Assembly: GCA_963747965.1 (NCBI GenBank)
Contig: CAVVGZ010000004.1
Location: forward strand, 640,236 to 704,235
DNA from: CAVVGZ01 sp963747965
Lineage (GTDB): Bacteria > Chloroflexota > Anaerolineae > Anaerolineales > Anaerolineaceae
Reading direction: 5' to 3'
Length of the DNA stretch: 64,000 nucleotides
Shown here: positions 8,880 through 18,579 of the stretch, piece after piece
Layout of the letters: every line of letters begins with the position of its first letter
Numbering within the stretch: position 1 is the first letter of the stretch
Notes under the pieces: model-generated
The model's input: the letters and a program-made list of their open reading frames with translations, nothing else
Told to the model about the DNA's origin: nothing
Databases searched by the model: none
Translations under genes and position numbers: made by a program

Positions 8880-9752
8880 ATGGCTATTTTGATCGATAAA
8901 AATACCAGGGTATTAATCCAGGGCATTACCGGTAATGTGGGTAATTTTCAAACCAAAGTGATGAAAGATTACGGTACCCAAATCGTGGCGGGCATCACGC
9001 CAGGAAAAGGCGGCACAACCACCCATGGTATCCCGGTCTATAATTTTGTGGCTGAAGCCGTGGCGGATCATCGGATTGATGCAGCATTTGGTTTTGTACC
9101 GGGACGGTATACAAAAGATGCTGCCTTTGAAGTGCTGGAAGCTGGCATTCCATTTTTGGTGATTACAACGGAGAGTGTCCCCAGTCGGGATATGATCCAG
9201 ATCATTCATTATGCGTCTCAAAAAAATGCCCGGGTTATCGGACCAGACACTGCTGGCGTGATTTCTCCCGGAAAATCGAAACTGGGAGTACATCCTAACA
9301 GGATGTTCATGGAAGGAAATGTTGGGGTCATCTCAAAAAGTGGTGCATTATCTTATGAGGTTTGTAAAAACCTGACCGAAAATGGCATTGGGCAGTCAAC
9401 GGTGGTAGGGATTGGCGGCGGTCCATTCTGGGGAATGACCCAGCCCGATGTTCTTAAATTATTTGAGGAAGATCCCGAGACAAAAGCCATGGTTATGCTG
9501 GGTGAAGTTGGCGGGACGATGGAGTCAGAAGCTGCTGAGTATATTAAACACCATGTGACCAAACCGGTCATCGCATTAATTGTTGGCCGATATGCACCTG
9601 AAGGAGCCCAAATGGGTCACGCCGGAGCGATCATTGAAGGTAAGGAAGGTACAGCAGCCAGTAAGATTAAAATATTGGAAGAATCCGGGGTGCGGATTGC
9701 ATATCGCCCGGCCGATATTCCAATGATTATTAAGTCACTCGGAGTGTTGTAA
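8880..9752 (+). CDS. sucD: Succinyl-CoA synthetase (ADP/GDP-forming), alpha subunit
   Basis: A 290-residue alpha subunit. It has a Rossmann CoA-binding domain (IQGITGNVGNFQ), ISKSGALSYE in the ligase domain, and the phosphorylated active-site His in MGHAGAII (about H247). The start lies 2 bp after the sucC stop and its last base is the first base of the ferredoxin ATG. With SucC it closes the pathway amino acid to 2-oxo acid to acyl-CoA to acid plus ATP. Intact and full length. Confidence 0.94.
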   Translation: MAILIDKNTRVLIQGITGNVGNFQTKVMKDYGTQIVAGITPGKGGTTTHGIPVYNFVAEAVADHRIDAAFGFVPGRYTKDAAFEVLEAGIPFLVITTESVPSRDMIQIIHYASQKNARVIGPDTAGVISPGKSKLGVHPNRMFMEGNVGVISKSGALSYEVCKNLTENGIGQSTVVGIGGGPFWGMTQPDVLKLFEEDPETKAMVMLGEVGGTMESEAAEYIKHHVTKPVIALIVGRYAPEGAQMGHAGAIIEGKEGTAASKIKILEESGVRIAYRPADIPMIIKSLGVL

Positions 9753-9967
9753 TGAAGAAGTATCTTGTGATTATCGATGATAAGATCTGCAAGGGTTGCG
9801 GTTTATGCGTTTTTTATTGTCCCAAAAATGTTTTAAAACTGGCAGACAAAATGAACCAGAAAGGTTACAACATCGCTGAGGTGGTTAACCTGGATGATTG
9901 TATCGGCTGCCGTCTGTGTGATATCGCATGTCCTGATTTTGCTATTTATGTACAGGAGGATAAATAG
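9752..9967 (+). CDS. 2x[4Fe-4S] ferredoxin (KorD-like)
   Basis: A 71-residue protein with two clean cluster motifs: CKGCGLCVFYCP (C13, C16, C19, C23) and CIGCRLCDIACP (C50, C53, C56, C60). It resembles the small ferredoxin or delta subunits of 2-oxoacid oxidoreductases and should accept electrons from KorABC. The ATG overlaps the sucD stop. It is placed after sucCD rather than beside korABC, an unusual order compared with many kor operons. After it, 277 bp without a recognisable gene separate it from the nitroreductases. Confidence 0.92.
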   Translation: MKKYLVIIDDKICKGCGLCVFYCPKNVLKLADKMNQKGYNIAEVVNLDDCIGCRLCDIACPDFAIYVQEDK

Positions 9968-10244
9968 AACAATCTTAATCCGGTGGACAAATTTTCGTGA
10001 ATCGTATTACGTGGAACATCTTCCGGTGTTAGAGCAAATGATGCCCAATGCCGCAATTTTCTGGAAATATTGTTGGATTTATCAATTCGTGGGGAAAAAT
10101 TGGCAGAAGAAAAGTTCGAATAACAATCTAAGACCCTGTCATTCAACAGGAAAAAAGAGCCTCTGTAGCTCCAAGGAATTTCTAAAACATTACCGGACAA
10201 ACAAATGAATGGCGGGGATTTGAGAAAATGGAGAAAGGGTAACA

Positions 10245-10802
10245 ATGCCATTGATAGATTGGTTTAAGCGGATCGCCTATGTAAGCGATTTTGAAGATAA
10301 AGAAATCGGTGATGAGCTGCTAAATACAATAGTAAGTGCAGCGATGCCGGCACCATCCACGGCAGATGTTCAGCCCTGGGAAATTATCGCTGTTCGGTCC
10401 AGGGAGCAAAAGCAAGCCATCGCAGCAGCCATGCTGGATTCACACCTGCGCATGAATACCGGCGGAGAAATAAGACGCCATTGGCTGGTGGAAGCACCCC
10501 TGGTGCTGGTGGTTTGCCTCGATCATATCCGGGCAAAAGTAAGATTCGGAGAAAGAGGCGAGAAGGTTTTCGGCATCCAGGATACAGGTTTCTGCATCCA
10601 AAATATCCGCCTGGTGGGGTTGGAGAATGGAATCCAGAGCTGCCTGATTCGCGAGTTTCACCCGGATAAAGTTGCTAAATTATTGGAACTGCCCGGCCAT
10701 ATTGAGCCCCTGATATTAATTGCGATGGGTTTCTCTTCTATTGAACCAAAAGAGATGCCACACCTTGAACTGGAAGATTACCTGCACTATGAGAAGTGGT
10801 AA
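10245..10802 (+). CDS. Nitroreductase family flavoprotein 1
   Basis: A 185-residue protein with the nitroreductase (NfsB/FMN reductase-like) pattern: AMPAPSTADVQPWEIIAV near residue 30-45 for FMN binding, a central APLVLVVCLD strand, GIQDTGFCIQNI helix and a C-terminal LILIAMGF. The first ATG (10245) follows GGAGAAAGGGT. Its role is unknown; family members use NAD(P)H to reduce quinones, nitro compounds or enones. It is paired with a second, related enzyme 18 bp downstream. Confidence 0.85.
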   Translation: MPLIDWFKRIAYVSDFEDKEIGDELLNTIVSAAMPAPSTADVQPWEIIAVRSREQKQAIAAAMLDSHLRMNTGGEIRRHWLVEAPLVLVVCLDHIRAKVRFGERGEKVFGIQDTGFCIQNIRLVGLENGIQSCLIREFHPDKVAKLLELPGHIEPLILIAMGFSSIEPKEMPHLELEDYLHYEKW

Positions 10803-10820
10803 TAGGGAAGGAGGAACAAC

Positions 10821-11372
10821 ATAGACGTTCTTGATGCTATTCACAAGCGGCGCAGCATCCGCTGTTTTACAGATCAACCTGTGCCAGATGACCTGCTGTA
10901 TCAGATTTTGGAAGCAGGAACCTTGGCGCCCAGTGCCGGCAATATGCAAGCCTGGGAGTTTGTAATCATCAAAGATCCGGGTGCGCGGAGGAAACTGGTA
11001 GATACTACCGACGCTGGTAATACTGCCCGGGGGGGTGTTTATACTCAGGAGTGGATCATGCAGGCACCCGTGGTATTGATTGTCTGCTATGATGTAAAAA
11101 GGATGACAGGACGTTATGGACGAAAAGGGCGAAATTTATTGACAATCATGGATTGCATGTTGTGTGTTGAAAACATCGTCCTGGCTGCCACCCATTTTGG
11201 TCTGGGTACCTGTTGTGTGGTTGGGTTTGACCCCAAAAAATTGAAGGAGCAGCTGCCAATCCCCAAGGAAATTACCCCGCTGTTACTGGTCCCCTTGGGC
11301 TACCCTGCCCAGGGAGACCCTTCGCCGCCATTCCGCATTCCTGTGAAGGAATTGGTCCGCAAGGTTATATGA
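10821..11372 (+). CDS. Nitroreductase family flavoprotein 2 (apparent ATA start)
   Basis: The frame open from 10821 reads xDVLDAIHKRRSIRCFTDQP, the classic N-terminus of nitroreductases (RRSIR, FMN phosphate contact), followed by APSAGNMQAWEFVI. The codon at the expected start is ATA, 6 bp after GGAGGAACAAC, so the true sequence is probably ATG with a base error, or a rare ATA start. The first in-frame ATG (10881) would delete the RRSIR motif. The product is about 183 residues and ends with LVPLGYPAQG, as in the family. It is the likely partner or paralogue of the gene at 10245. Confidence 0.82.
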   Translation: MDVLDAIHKRRSIRCFTDQPVPDDLLYQILEAGTLAPSAGNMQAWEFVIIKDPGARRKLVDTTDAGNTARGGVYTQEWIMQAPVVLIVCYDVKRMTGRYGRKGRNLLTIMDCMLCVENIVLAATHFGLGTCCVVGFDPKKLKEQLPIPKEITPLLLVPLGYPAQGDPSPPFRIPVKELVRKVI

Positions 11373-11468
11373 ATGGGGATGAAGCTGGGAAACTCGCCAG
11401 CAAATCAACGGGAATAGTCTACCCGGAATCAATAGCTAAACCAGGCAAAAATATAGGATACCGAACCC

Positions 11469-12972
11469 ATGGAAACATTATTGAAAGTTGGAAAAATTCA
11501 AAACGAAGAGACGGAATTAATTGTTCTTGGTTTGCTGGAAGATCAGGTTAGCTTGGGAAAAGCCGCAGCCGAAATCGATCAGGCATTAGGCGGCCAGATT
11601 ACCCAGATCATCTCTGATGGAGATTTTAAGGGCAAATCCAGGCAGATGTCCCTGTTGTACAGCGGTGGAAAGCTGGCATCCAAACGGATTTTGCTTGTGG
11701 GATTGGGGAAGGAAAGCAAGCTCAATCCTGAAAGCATCCGGGTAGCAGCGGGTACCATTGCCAAACGGGTGCTCGACCTGGGCGTGAAGAAATTTGCCAT
11801 TGAAGTGTTTGGAGCAGACCTGGAAAAGGTCAACCTGGCAGACGCAGTACAGGCAGTTGTTGAAGGTACAGGGCTCGCATTATATGAATTCACCACACTG
11901 AAATCAGAAACAGATGATAAGAAAAATAAGATCGATGAAATCACCATCGTAATATCCGAACCAGGTTAAACTGAAAGAAGCTGAAGCCGGCCTGGCAGCT
12001 GGAAAGGCAATAGTAGCTGGTACCAGCCTTACCCGCGATTTGGTTAACTGGCCAGGAAACTATGCAACCCCCACCTTTTTAGCCCAGCAAGCCCAGAAAC
12101 TGGCTGAAACCACCAACCTGGCCTGCCAGGTTTATGATGAAGCCGCAATGCTGGAACTTGGCATGGGCGGCTTGCTTGGAGTTTCTGAGGGGAGTGATCA
12201 GCCCGCCAGGTTCATTGTTTTGGAACACAATGCCAACAGCACTGACCTGGATACAATTGTCCTGGTTGGCAAAGGCGTTACCTTTGATTCGGGAGGTATT
12301 TCAATTAAGCCTGCCGATGATATGGACCGGATGCGCAGTGATATGGCAGGTGGTGCAGCTGTAATGGGTGCCATGCTGGCTGTATCAATGCTGGCATTGC
12401 CCTTACATGTTGTTGCCCTTGTGCCAGCCACCGAAAATATGCCTGACGGAAGAGCATTAAAACCCGGCGATATCTTGCGGATGATGAATGGAAAAACGGT
12501 TGAGGTGATCAACACCGATGCGGAAGGCCGCCTGATCCTGGGAGATGCGCTGTGCTTCGCAGCGCGCTATAATCCCAAGGCAGTGGTTGATATTGCTACA
12601 CTTACCGGCGCCCGGACAGTCGCCTTGGGGGACCAGGCAATTGGCTTGTTCAGCAATGATGACGATCTCTTTCAGCAGTTTGAAGCGGCAGGTCAAAAGA
12701 CATGGGAGAGGGTTTGGCGGCTGCCCCTCTTTGAGGAATATGCGGATAACTTAAAAAGCTTTGCCGCAGATATGAAACACACCGGCGGTAAGGGCGGCGG
12801 CGCATGTGTTGCAGCAGCCTTCTTAAATAAATTTGTCACTTACCCCTGGGTGCATCTGGATGTTGCTGGTTTGGTCTCCAGCGAAACCGAGAAAGCCTAC
12901 ACTCCTCGGTGGGCAACTGGTTTAGGTGCCCGGATCCTTACCCAGTTCCTGAGGGATTGGGCAGTGAAATAG
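11469..12972 (+). CDS. pepA: Leucyl aminopeptidase (M17), one frameshift
   Basis: The N-terminal macro-like domain (11469-11966) and the catalytic domain (frame from 11968, KLKEAEAGLAAGKAIVAG) lie in two frames; a one-base change near 11965 joins them into about 500 residues. The catalytic half has VGKGVTFDSGGISIKP (metal and Lys residues), RSDMAGGAAV and the M17 signature NTDAEGRLILGDAL. The enzyme is a hexameric, two-metal cytosolic exopeptidase releasing N-terminal residues from peptides. Its place in this operon fits supply of free amino acids to the upstream aminotransferase/Kor pathway. Confidence 0.88.
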
Positions 12973-13192
12973 GCGGCATTTCTTTGGAAAAATTTCTAAT
13001 AAATCCTGAAAAGGCAGTGATGATTTTATTTAACGGTTATCTCCAGAGGCTGCACTGAAAATGCACAAAGTCATCCAAATATATTAAGAAAGTCGTGGAT
13101 GAGATGCGCTCAGACTCTGTCCAATACGCAATGAGAGATTGGTTTGTTGAAAGCATCAATTTAATAGTTGAATAAATCTGGAGGAATAACAA

Positions 13193-14227
13193 GTGGCTTC
13201 AAATGGTGAAAAACTTAATCTATTGGTTGCAACCTACATGGAATCCGAACACATCGATAAGATACGCCAGGTGGATGACCGGTTGAATGTTATATATGAA
13301 CCTTCTTTGCTGCCTGTCCCGCGCTTTGTCGGTGACCACCTCGGTCATCCCCTGACCCGTACCCCGGAACAGGAAGAATTTTGGTTGAACTTATTAGCAA
13401 GTGCGGATATCATGCTGGATTTTGATAAAACCCACACGAAGGATATGCCCGAATTGGCCCCCCGGGTGCGTTGGATCCAGTCCACCAGTACAGGTATTGG
13501 TCAGTTTGTTCACGACCTGGAATATGAAAAGCGGATGCCGGACACTGTATTCACGGTTGCCGGGATTCACGACCGGCCGCTGGCAGAGTTTACAATCATG
13601 GCTTTACTCATGCATTATAAACTCGTCAATTTAATGATCAAACAGAAACAGGCAAGAATATTTGACCGCTTTACCGGAACAGATGCGGAAGGGCGCACCA
13701 TGGCTATTCTGGGCCTGGGTAGAAATGGCACGGAGGTGGCAAAGATGGCACATGCCATCGGTATGCACGTGCTTGGATTGGATTTGCTCTCAAAATCAGA
13801 GGTGGTTGATAAATTTTACAAGCGCCATGAGTTGGATGAAATGCTGTCCGAGGCAGAGGTACTGGTGGTAGCCATGCCGGGGACTCCCCTCACCAGGAAT
13901 ATGATTGGTGCACATGAACTGGCTTTATTAAAACATGGCGCTTATCTGATTAACATTTCCCGCGGAAGCATTGTGGATGAAACAGCTTTAATAGATGCCC
14001 TCCGATCCGGACACTTGAGCGGTGCCGCACTGGATGTTTTTCAACAGGAACCTTTGCCCAAAGACAGCCCATTCTGGGATATGGAGAATGTGTTAATCAG
14101 CCCGCACGCTGCCAGCATCAGTGACCGCGAAAACGGCCGTATTACCGAATTATTTTGTGATAACCTGCGCCGTTATCTGGATGGCAAACCACTTCGTAAC
14201 GTTTTAAACACAGAACTGCTCTATTAA
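13193..14227 (+). CDS. D-isomer-specific 2-hydroxyacid dehydrogenase
   Basis: A 344-residue protein from a GTG start at 13193, with GGAGGAATAACAA directly upstream. The NAD-binding motif is GLGRNG (174-179). The catalytic triad is Arg in NISRGSIVDE (R257), Glu in FQQEPLP (E286) and His in SPHAAS (H305). The family reduces 2-oxo acids to D-2-hydroxy acids with NADH. In this cluster it could dispose of reducing equivalents using the 2-oxo acids made by the aminotransferase; that is inference. It is separated from pepA by 220 bp. Confidence 0.9.
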   Translation: MASNGEKLNLLVATYMESEHIDKIRQVDDRLNVIYEPSLLPVPRFVGDHLGHPLTRTPEQEEFWLNLLASADIMLDFDKTHTKDMPELAPRVRWIQSTSTGIGQFVHDLEYEKRMPDTVFTVAGIHDRPLAEFTIMALLMHYKLVNLMIKQKQARIFDRFTGTDAEGRTMAILGLGRNGTEVAKMAHAIGMHVLGLDLLSKSEVVDKFYKRHELDEMLSEAEVLVVAMPGTPLTRNMIGAHELALLKHGAYLINISRGSIVDETALIDALRSGHLSGAALDVFQQEPLPKDSPFWDMENVLISPHAASISDRENGRITELFCDNLRRYLDGKPLRNVLNTELLY

Positions 14228-14287
14228 AGGCTTGTTTGCCCATTAATTCTGATTTGAGATAAGACCAGGGCGAAAGGAAACAATAAA

Positions 14288-15397
14288 ATGTTACAGGAGA
14301 ACCTTCGGGTTGGCTTAGTGGGAGCCGGAAACTGGGCCGGAATGGCACATCTGCCAGCCTTTACCAGCCAGGAAAATGTTAAAGTGGTCGGGATTACCGA
14401 TATCAATCCTGAGAGGATTCATACCCTTTCAGAAGAATTTGGGGTACCCGGGTACGCCGACCTCAACCAGATGCTGGCCGGTGCGGACCTTGACATACTG
14501 GATGTAGTCACCTCGCGCGGGATGCATTACCAGCCGGTTATGGCGGGTATGGCGCACAATTTGGCCATTCTGTGCGAAAAACCTTTAGGACATACAATTA
14601 CCGAGACTCGCCAGTTGTATCAGGAAGCGCGCAAAAGAAAACTGGTCACCCATATGGGATTTACTTTCCGGTATAGTCCGGCTGTGAAATATATCAGGGA
14701 TCTAATCCGGGATGGTTTTTTGGGTGAGGTGTACCACTTTCAAGGATTCGAGCAAAATGCCCAATTGGTGAACCCGGATACGCCGCTGCCCCGCATTGGC
14801 TTCAGTCGATTGACAGACAGTGGTGCCCTTCACGGTTATGGCTCGCATCTGCTGGATCTTGTACGCTGGACCCTGGGGGAGTTTGAATCGGTGATTGGCA
14901 ATATGGCAACATATATAAAGGAGCGGCCTGTTTTGGGTGAAAATGCGCGTCTTCCAGTGGATGTGGATGACAGCACAATCGTGCTCGGTCAATTGGAAAG
15001 CGGTGTCCAGGCTATGATGCAGTTCAGCAAGATCGCCATGGGATACGGGCCGGGTGTGGAAATGCGCTTTTTCGGCAGCAAGGCAGCCTTATGGGTGCGG
15101 CTGGTAGAATCCCCTCAAGGCTATGAGCAGCTTATGGTAGCCGATCTGGCTGACCAAAATTTTCGACCGCTCCCGGTACCTGCAAGCTATCAAGAAGGTC
15201 ACGACCCGGCTTTGAATTGGCCGCAGAATTATTACCATGCCCTGGTTAGCCATTTTATTGCACGGGTGCGTGAACACGATCTCACAGAGGGTTCCAGCGA
15301 TTTTCTGGATGGTTTACGCGCCCAGGAGCTGCTGGAGGCAATTGAACGGTCGCATTTCGAGCAGCGTTGGGTAACCTTGAAAGAGGTTTCAGGATAA
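14288..15397 (+). CDS. Gfo/Idh/MocA family oxidoreductase
   Basis: A 369-residue protein: an N-terminal Rossmann fold with VGLVGAGNWAGMAH, the family signature CEKPLGH near residue 100, and a C-terminal beta-sheet domain. Members oxidise or reduce sugars, cyclitols or related compounds with NAD(P); the substrate is unknown. It is the last gene before the hairpin terminator at 15401 and lies 60 bp after the dehydrogenase. Another member of the family is at 23854. Confidence 0.88.
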   Translation: MLQENLRVGLVGAGNWAGMAHLPAFTSQENVKVVGITDINPERIHTLSEEFGVPGYADLNQMLAGADLDILDVVTSRGMHYQPVMAGMAHNLAILCEKPLGHTITETRQLYQEARKRKLVTHMGFTFRYSPAVKYIRDLIRDGFLGEVYHFQGFEQNAQLVNPDTPLPRIGFSRLTDSGALHGYGSHLLDLVRWTLGEFESVIGNMATYIKERPVLGENARLPVDVDDSTIVLGQLESGVQAMMQFSKIAMGYGPGVEMRFFGSKAALWVRLVESPQGYEQLMVADLADQNFRPLPVPASYQEGHDPALNWPQNYYHALVSHFIARVREHDLTEGSSDFLDGLRAQELLEAIERSHFEQRWVTLKEVSG

Positions 15398-15400
15398 TCA

Positions 15401-15430
15401 AAGGGCGGCTGTATGAGCCGCCCTTATTTC
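15401..15430 (+). terminator. Rho-independent-type terminator of the racemase-kor-suc cluster
   Basis: A perfect 10-bp inverted repeat (AAGGGCGGCT / AGCCGCCCTT) with a 5-nt loop, followed by ATTTC. It begins 4 bp after the stop of the oxidoreductase gene. The minus-strand threonine synthase gene ends about 160 bp further on. Confidence 0.75.
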
Positions 15431-15587
15431 TGCATTATGTATATTAACCTGTCCAGATTCTCCTGATATCCCTCAATAAAATTCCAAATTCCATTAATTG
15501 GACCGGTGGACAGAGTCAGTATGATGAACCTCTTGCTGATGTTTCCTTGCATCCCTGTGATTGGTTCTGGTAGGCATCAAATAAATC

Positions 15588-16700
15588 CTATTGTAAACTG
15601 GGGGAGCCCTTCAATCCACTGCCAGTGAGGGGAATAACAACAATATCATCCGGTTTTACGAGATGATCCAGGTATTTTAGAGCAGCGACAGCCGTGGCAC
15701 TGGTTGGCTCAATGTAAAAGCCATGCAGGGCCATTTCGTGCCTGGCAGCCCGAATTTCTTCTTCCTCTACCATGACACACGTCCCGTTTGATTGGCGCAC
15801 AGCTTGGAGCAGGCGCCGTCCGCGCACCGGTTGAGCAATTGCCAGGCCTTCTGCCAGGCTGGTGCCGAGAGGTTCCACCCCTGGGACTGTATCCAGGCCA
15901 GCATCAAAGGCGCGGCATAAAGGTGCCAGCAGTGCTGCCTGGACGCCCACCATGCGGGGAATCTTTTGGATGAGACCCGCCTCAAACAGGCGTGTGAAGC
16001 CCAACCAGACACCCAGCAAGTGTACACCCTGTCCCACCGGTACAATATACCAATCTGGGGAACGGTAACCTAGCTGCTCCCACAGCTCATAAGCCACCGA
16101 CTGCTGGCCGAGCAGGAAACCTGGATGGAAGGAGTGGGAGGCAAAGATGACGCTTTTTGTTTCCACGGCCTCTATGGCTGCCAGTTTGGCATTTACCCGC
16201 GGGCCGGGGATTGGGTTTACATTGGCGCCGTATACAGCGATTTGAGCTTGTTTGGCAGGTGAGGCATGAGCGGGGACAAAAATCTCGGCTTTCATCCCGG
16301 CCCGGGCGGCGAAGGCCGCAACCGAAGCGCCGGCATTACCGGAGGAATCCTCTGCGATGTGGGTGGCTCCCTGGTAGAGAAGGATGTTGATCATTAATTC
16401 TGTGCCCCGGTCTTTGAATGAGGCGGTTGGCGCAAAATATTCGGGTTTTACCTGTATAGAACGGTCGTTGAGCACCAGGGGCAACAGGGGTGTCCAGCCT
16501 GCACCCATCACAATTTTTGGCGTATCGAAATCCAAACCGTATAGATGTTTATAGCGCCAGATTGAAGTTATACCCTTATCGATAAGCAATGGGTCAAAAT
16601 TGTCCGGCAGGACGGTTTCCCAGGCGCCGCCGCATTGGCAGCGCCAGGTTTCTGGCTCTAAAGTTGCGTGGGTTCCACAATCGGGACAAAAGATTTTCAT
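15588..16700 (-). CDS. thrC: Threonine synthase-like PLP enzyme
   Basis: About 370 residues from the ATG at 16700; a TTG three codons earlier is also possible. The N-terminus has a zinc-ribbon-like pair (CPDC and CQCGG), as in the short threonine synthase branch. The PLP Lys is in TASFKDRGT and the phosphate loop region is EDSSGNAGASVAAFAARAG. The last residues carry IPLTGSGLK. Known members convert O-phosphohomoserine to threonine, but close relatives include diaminopropionate ammonia-lyase-like enzymes. It stands alone on the minus strand. Confidence 0.85.
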   Translation of the reverse strand: MKIFCPDCGTHATLEPETWRCQCGGAWETVLPDNFDPLLIDKGITSIWRYKHLYGLDFDTPKIVMGAGWTPLLPLVLNDRSIQVKPEYFAPTASFKDRGTELMINILLYQGATHIAEDSSGNAGASVAAFAARAGMKAEIFVPAHASPAKQAQIAVYGANVNPIPGPRVNAKLAAIEAVETKSVIFASHSFHPGFLLGQQSVAYELWEQLGYRSPDWYIVPVGQGVHLLGVWLGFTRLFEAGLIQKIPRMVGVQAALLAPLCRAFDAGLDTVPGVEPLGTSLAEGLAIAQPVRGRRLLQAVRQSNGTCVMVEEEEIRAARHEMALHGFYIEPTSATAVAALKYLDHLVKPDDIVVIPLTGSGLKGSPSLQ

Positions 16701-16709
16701 TTTATACAA

Positions 16710-17353
16710 TACCGCCTGTAGGATTGGATTTTTGATATAGGTTCTTTTTTATGCAAGGAAAGAATTGCTGGTTGCGGATTATAACCCCGATTATAAGTCA
16801 TATCCATTCAGGCATTAAGTGGTACTGATTCAAAGCAGTTAACACTTGATTGGTAGGCTATCTATCTCTACCGGCAGTCAGGAGATGGATCGTTTGAATC
16901 CCCTGTTATGCATCGAGATGGGCGTCAATAACCTCGGTTTTATAATATTCCTGTGCGCAACCATGGAACCCTTATACCAGTAAGTGCACGAACAGGTCAG
17001 CCTTGTTTTTATAGCTGCAGGCTTTATTCAGAAGCAATTTCATTCCCCTTATTGCAAGGAAGCGCCTATGGAATGATCATTTCCCGCTTTAGATGGTTGA
17101 TTCGATTATCATGTGTATCTCATGATGGGTTAGAATAAGGGTGTTATTCCGTTATAAATAAGGTTGCCAGGCAGGTTTTGTTTATTTTTGTTATCCTGGT
17201 CTTTGGGGAGGTTAATTATTGTTAATTGTTGGGGTCAGAGTGCCTGGTATTGTTAGGAACAAAATTTCACAAGTTGTACCATCTCACTGGCCGATAACCA
17301 TTTTATTCCGTTTGCACCATATAAAAATATCCAATGCTGTTTAGGAGAATGAT
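16710..17353. other. Intergenic region, nothing recognised
   Basis: About 640 bp between the divergently transcribed threonine synthase and M14 genes. The short ORF at 16953-17138 has no protein-like features. No clear promoter, repeat or structured RNA was found. Confidence 0.4.
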
Positions 17354-18292
17354 ATGAAAACAATGTACGAATCCTTGGTGTGGCATGAAATAAAGCTGAC
17401 GGCACATGCTGCTGCCCGCACGATTCCCCTGGTTTACGGTGAAGTCGGTTCCGAAGGTAAACGCGTTACCCTGGTCGCTGGAACGCATGGGGATGAAGGT
17501 CCGTGGTCTGCCCTGGCGATTAAAGAACTGCTGGAGCACCCATTAAGTGAGTTAAAAGGCCGGATTCGGGTGATCTTCACCGCCAATGCGCTGGCTGCTG
17601 AAGTCAACGCTCGTAATTCATGGATCGATTCTCCCAATTCATTTGATCTGGACAGTTGTTTCCCCGGAAACCCCAACGGCTCGCATACTGAGCGGGTAGC
17701 AGCGGCTTTGACCCCGCTTTTGACCGACAGTGACGTAATTCTGGACCTGCACGGCGGGGGAAGTTGGTGTGTAAATGCCTTTGTTAAACGCTTCGAAGGT
17801 TCAGAAAACATCGCGGTAGATATGGAAGCGCCATTTATCTCCAAGGCGCCCAATAAACCGGGGGGACTTACCAGCTATGCGAAAACATTAGGTATCCAGG
17901 TGACGAACATAGAAGTTGGCGGACGATCGAAGGATGAGATGCTCTGGTGCGGACGGATTGCCAGGGGGCTGGAACGTGTCCTGTACAATCTTGGTGTGCT
18001 GGACCTGGCGGCTCCTCCGCACCCGGCGAAAAAAGCCATCGAGGTTGGCAAAACCCAGGCGCTGCGCTCCCGCATGGGCGGTATTTTTGTTCCTACGCTG
18101 CGTGAAGAAGCAGTCGGTACAATTGTTCCGGTCGGCACGGAGATGGGAAAGATTCTGGATCTTCACACCCTTGAAGAGCTGGAAGTATTCACCGCCCCAT
18201 ACGCAGAGACAGCGATGATGCTGCTGCGGCCCGATATTTGCGTTGTGGAAGGCTCAGCCCTGATTTACGTTGTTGCCGAACCGGAGATGTAA
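17354..18292 (+). CDS. Succinylglutamate desuccinylase/aspartoacylase-like M14 metallohydrolase
   Basis: A 312-residue protein of the AstE/AspA branch. The zinc ligands appear as AGTHGDEGP (H45, E48) and DLHGGGSW (H133); the general-base Glu candidate is in TNIEVGG (E187). The family removes acyl groups from N-acyl amino acids (N-acetylaspartate, succinylglutamate) or acts on related amides. Release of a free amino acid from an acylated one would fit the catabolic theme of the window. The ATG at 17354 is preceded by TTAGGAGAATGAT. The gene stands alone, with a small GGGGA/TCCCC hairpin right after the stop. Confidence 0.85.
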   Translation: MKTMYESLVWHEIKLTAHAAARTIPLVYGEVGSEGKRVTLVAGTHGDEGPWSALAIKELLEHPLSELKGRIRVIFTANALAAEVNARNSWIDSPNSFDLDSCFPGNPNGSHTERVAAALTPLLTDSDVILDLHGGGSWCVNAFVKRFEGSENIAVDMEAPFISKAPNKPGGLTSYAKTLGIQVTNIEVGGRSKDEMLWCGRIARGLERVLYNLGVLDLAAPPHPAKKAIEVGKTQALRSRMGGIFVPTLREEAVGTIVPVGTEMGKILDLHTLEELEVFTAPYAETAMMLLRPDICVVEGSALIYVVAEPEM

Positions 18293-18504
18293 AGGCCGGG
18301 GAATATCATCCCCTTGGTGGGAGCCAGGAACCTTGTGACTTAAATACAGGTGATCCCGGTGAGATTCGCCTGCCCTCCCGAAAGCATATCGGGGCTGTAG
18401 GCAGGATTTGGCCGGGAACACCTTTTTATCTTCCCGGGCGGCATTATTTGACATGGTATCAGGCGAATATTTTTACTGGTGGTTCACAAAATCGATTTTC
18501 ATGC
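18293..18504 (+). other. Intergenic stretch with nested hairpins
   Basis: Contains a GGGGA/TCCCC hairpin immediately after the M14 stop and a larger one in which CCTGCC (about 18369-18374) pairs with GGCAGG, enclosing CCCGA/TCGGG. No U-tract follows, so termination is uncertain. I compared it by eye with the cobalamin riboswitch consensus and found no match. Confidence 0.35.
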
Positions 18505-18532
18505 TTGTAAATTGATGGGATTATGTTAAAAT
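18505..18532 (+). promoter_or_regulatory. Possible promoter of the GyrI-like gene
   Basis: TTGTAA at 18505-18510, a 16-bp spacer and TAAAAT at 18527-18532, about 48 bp before the start codon. An AGGGAGA ribosome-binding site follows at about 18567. Confidence 0.4.
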
Positions 18533-18579
18533 AACAATAATAGAACTTATATTCTAACAATCATCAGGGAGAATAAATC

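Noticed and set aside
8260..8880. A 206-residue ORF on minus
   Set aside because: Antisense to sucC, which is clearly the coding strand.
18293..18504. Possible riboswitch after the M14 gene
   Set aside because: Hairpins are present, but no match to the cobalamin consensus or other riboswitch cores I could recall; recorded only as structured intergenic sequence.
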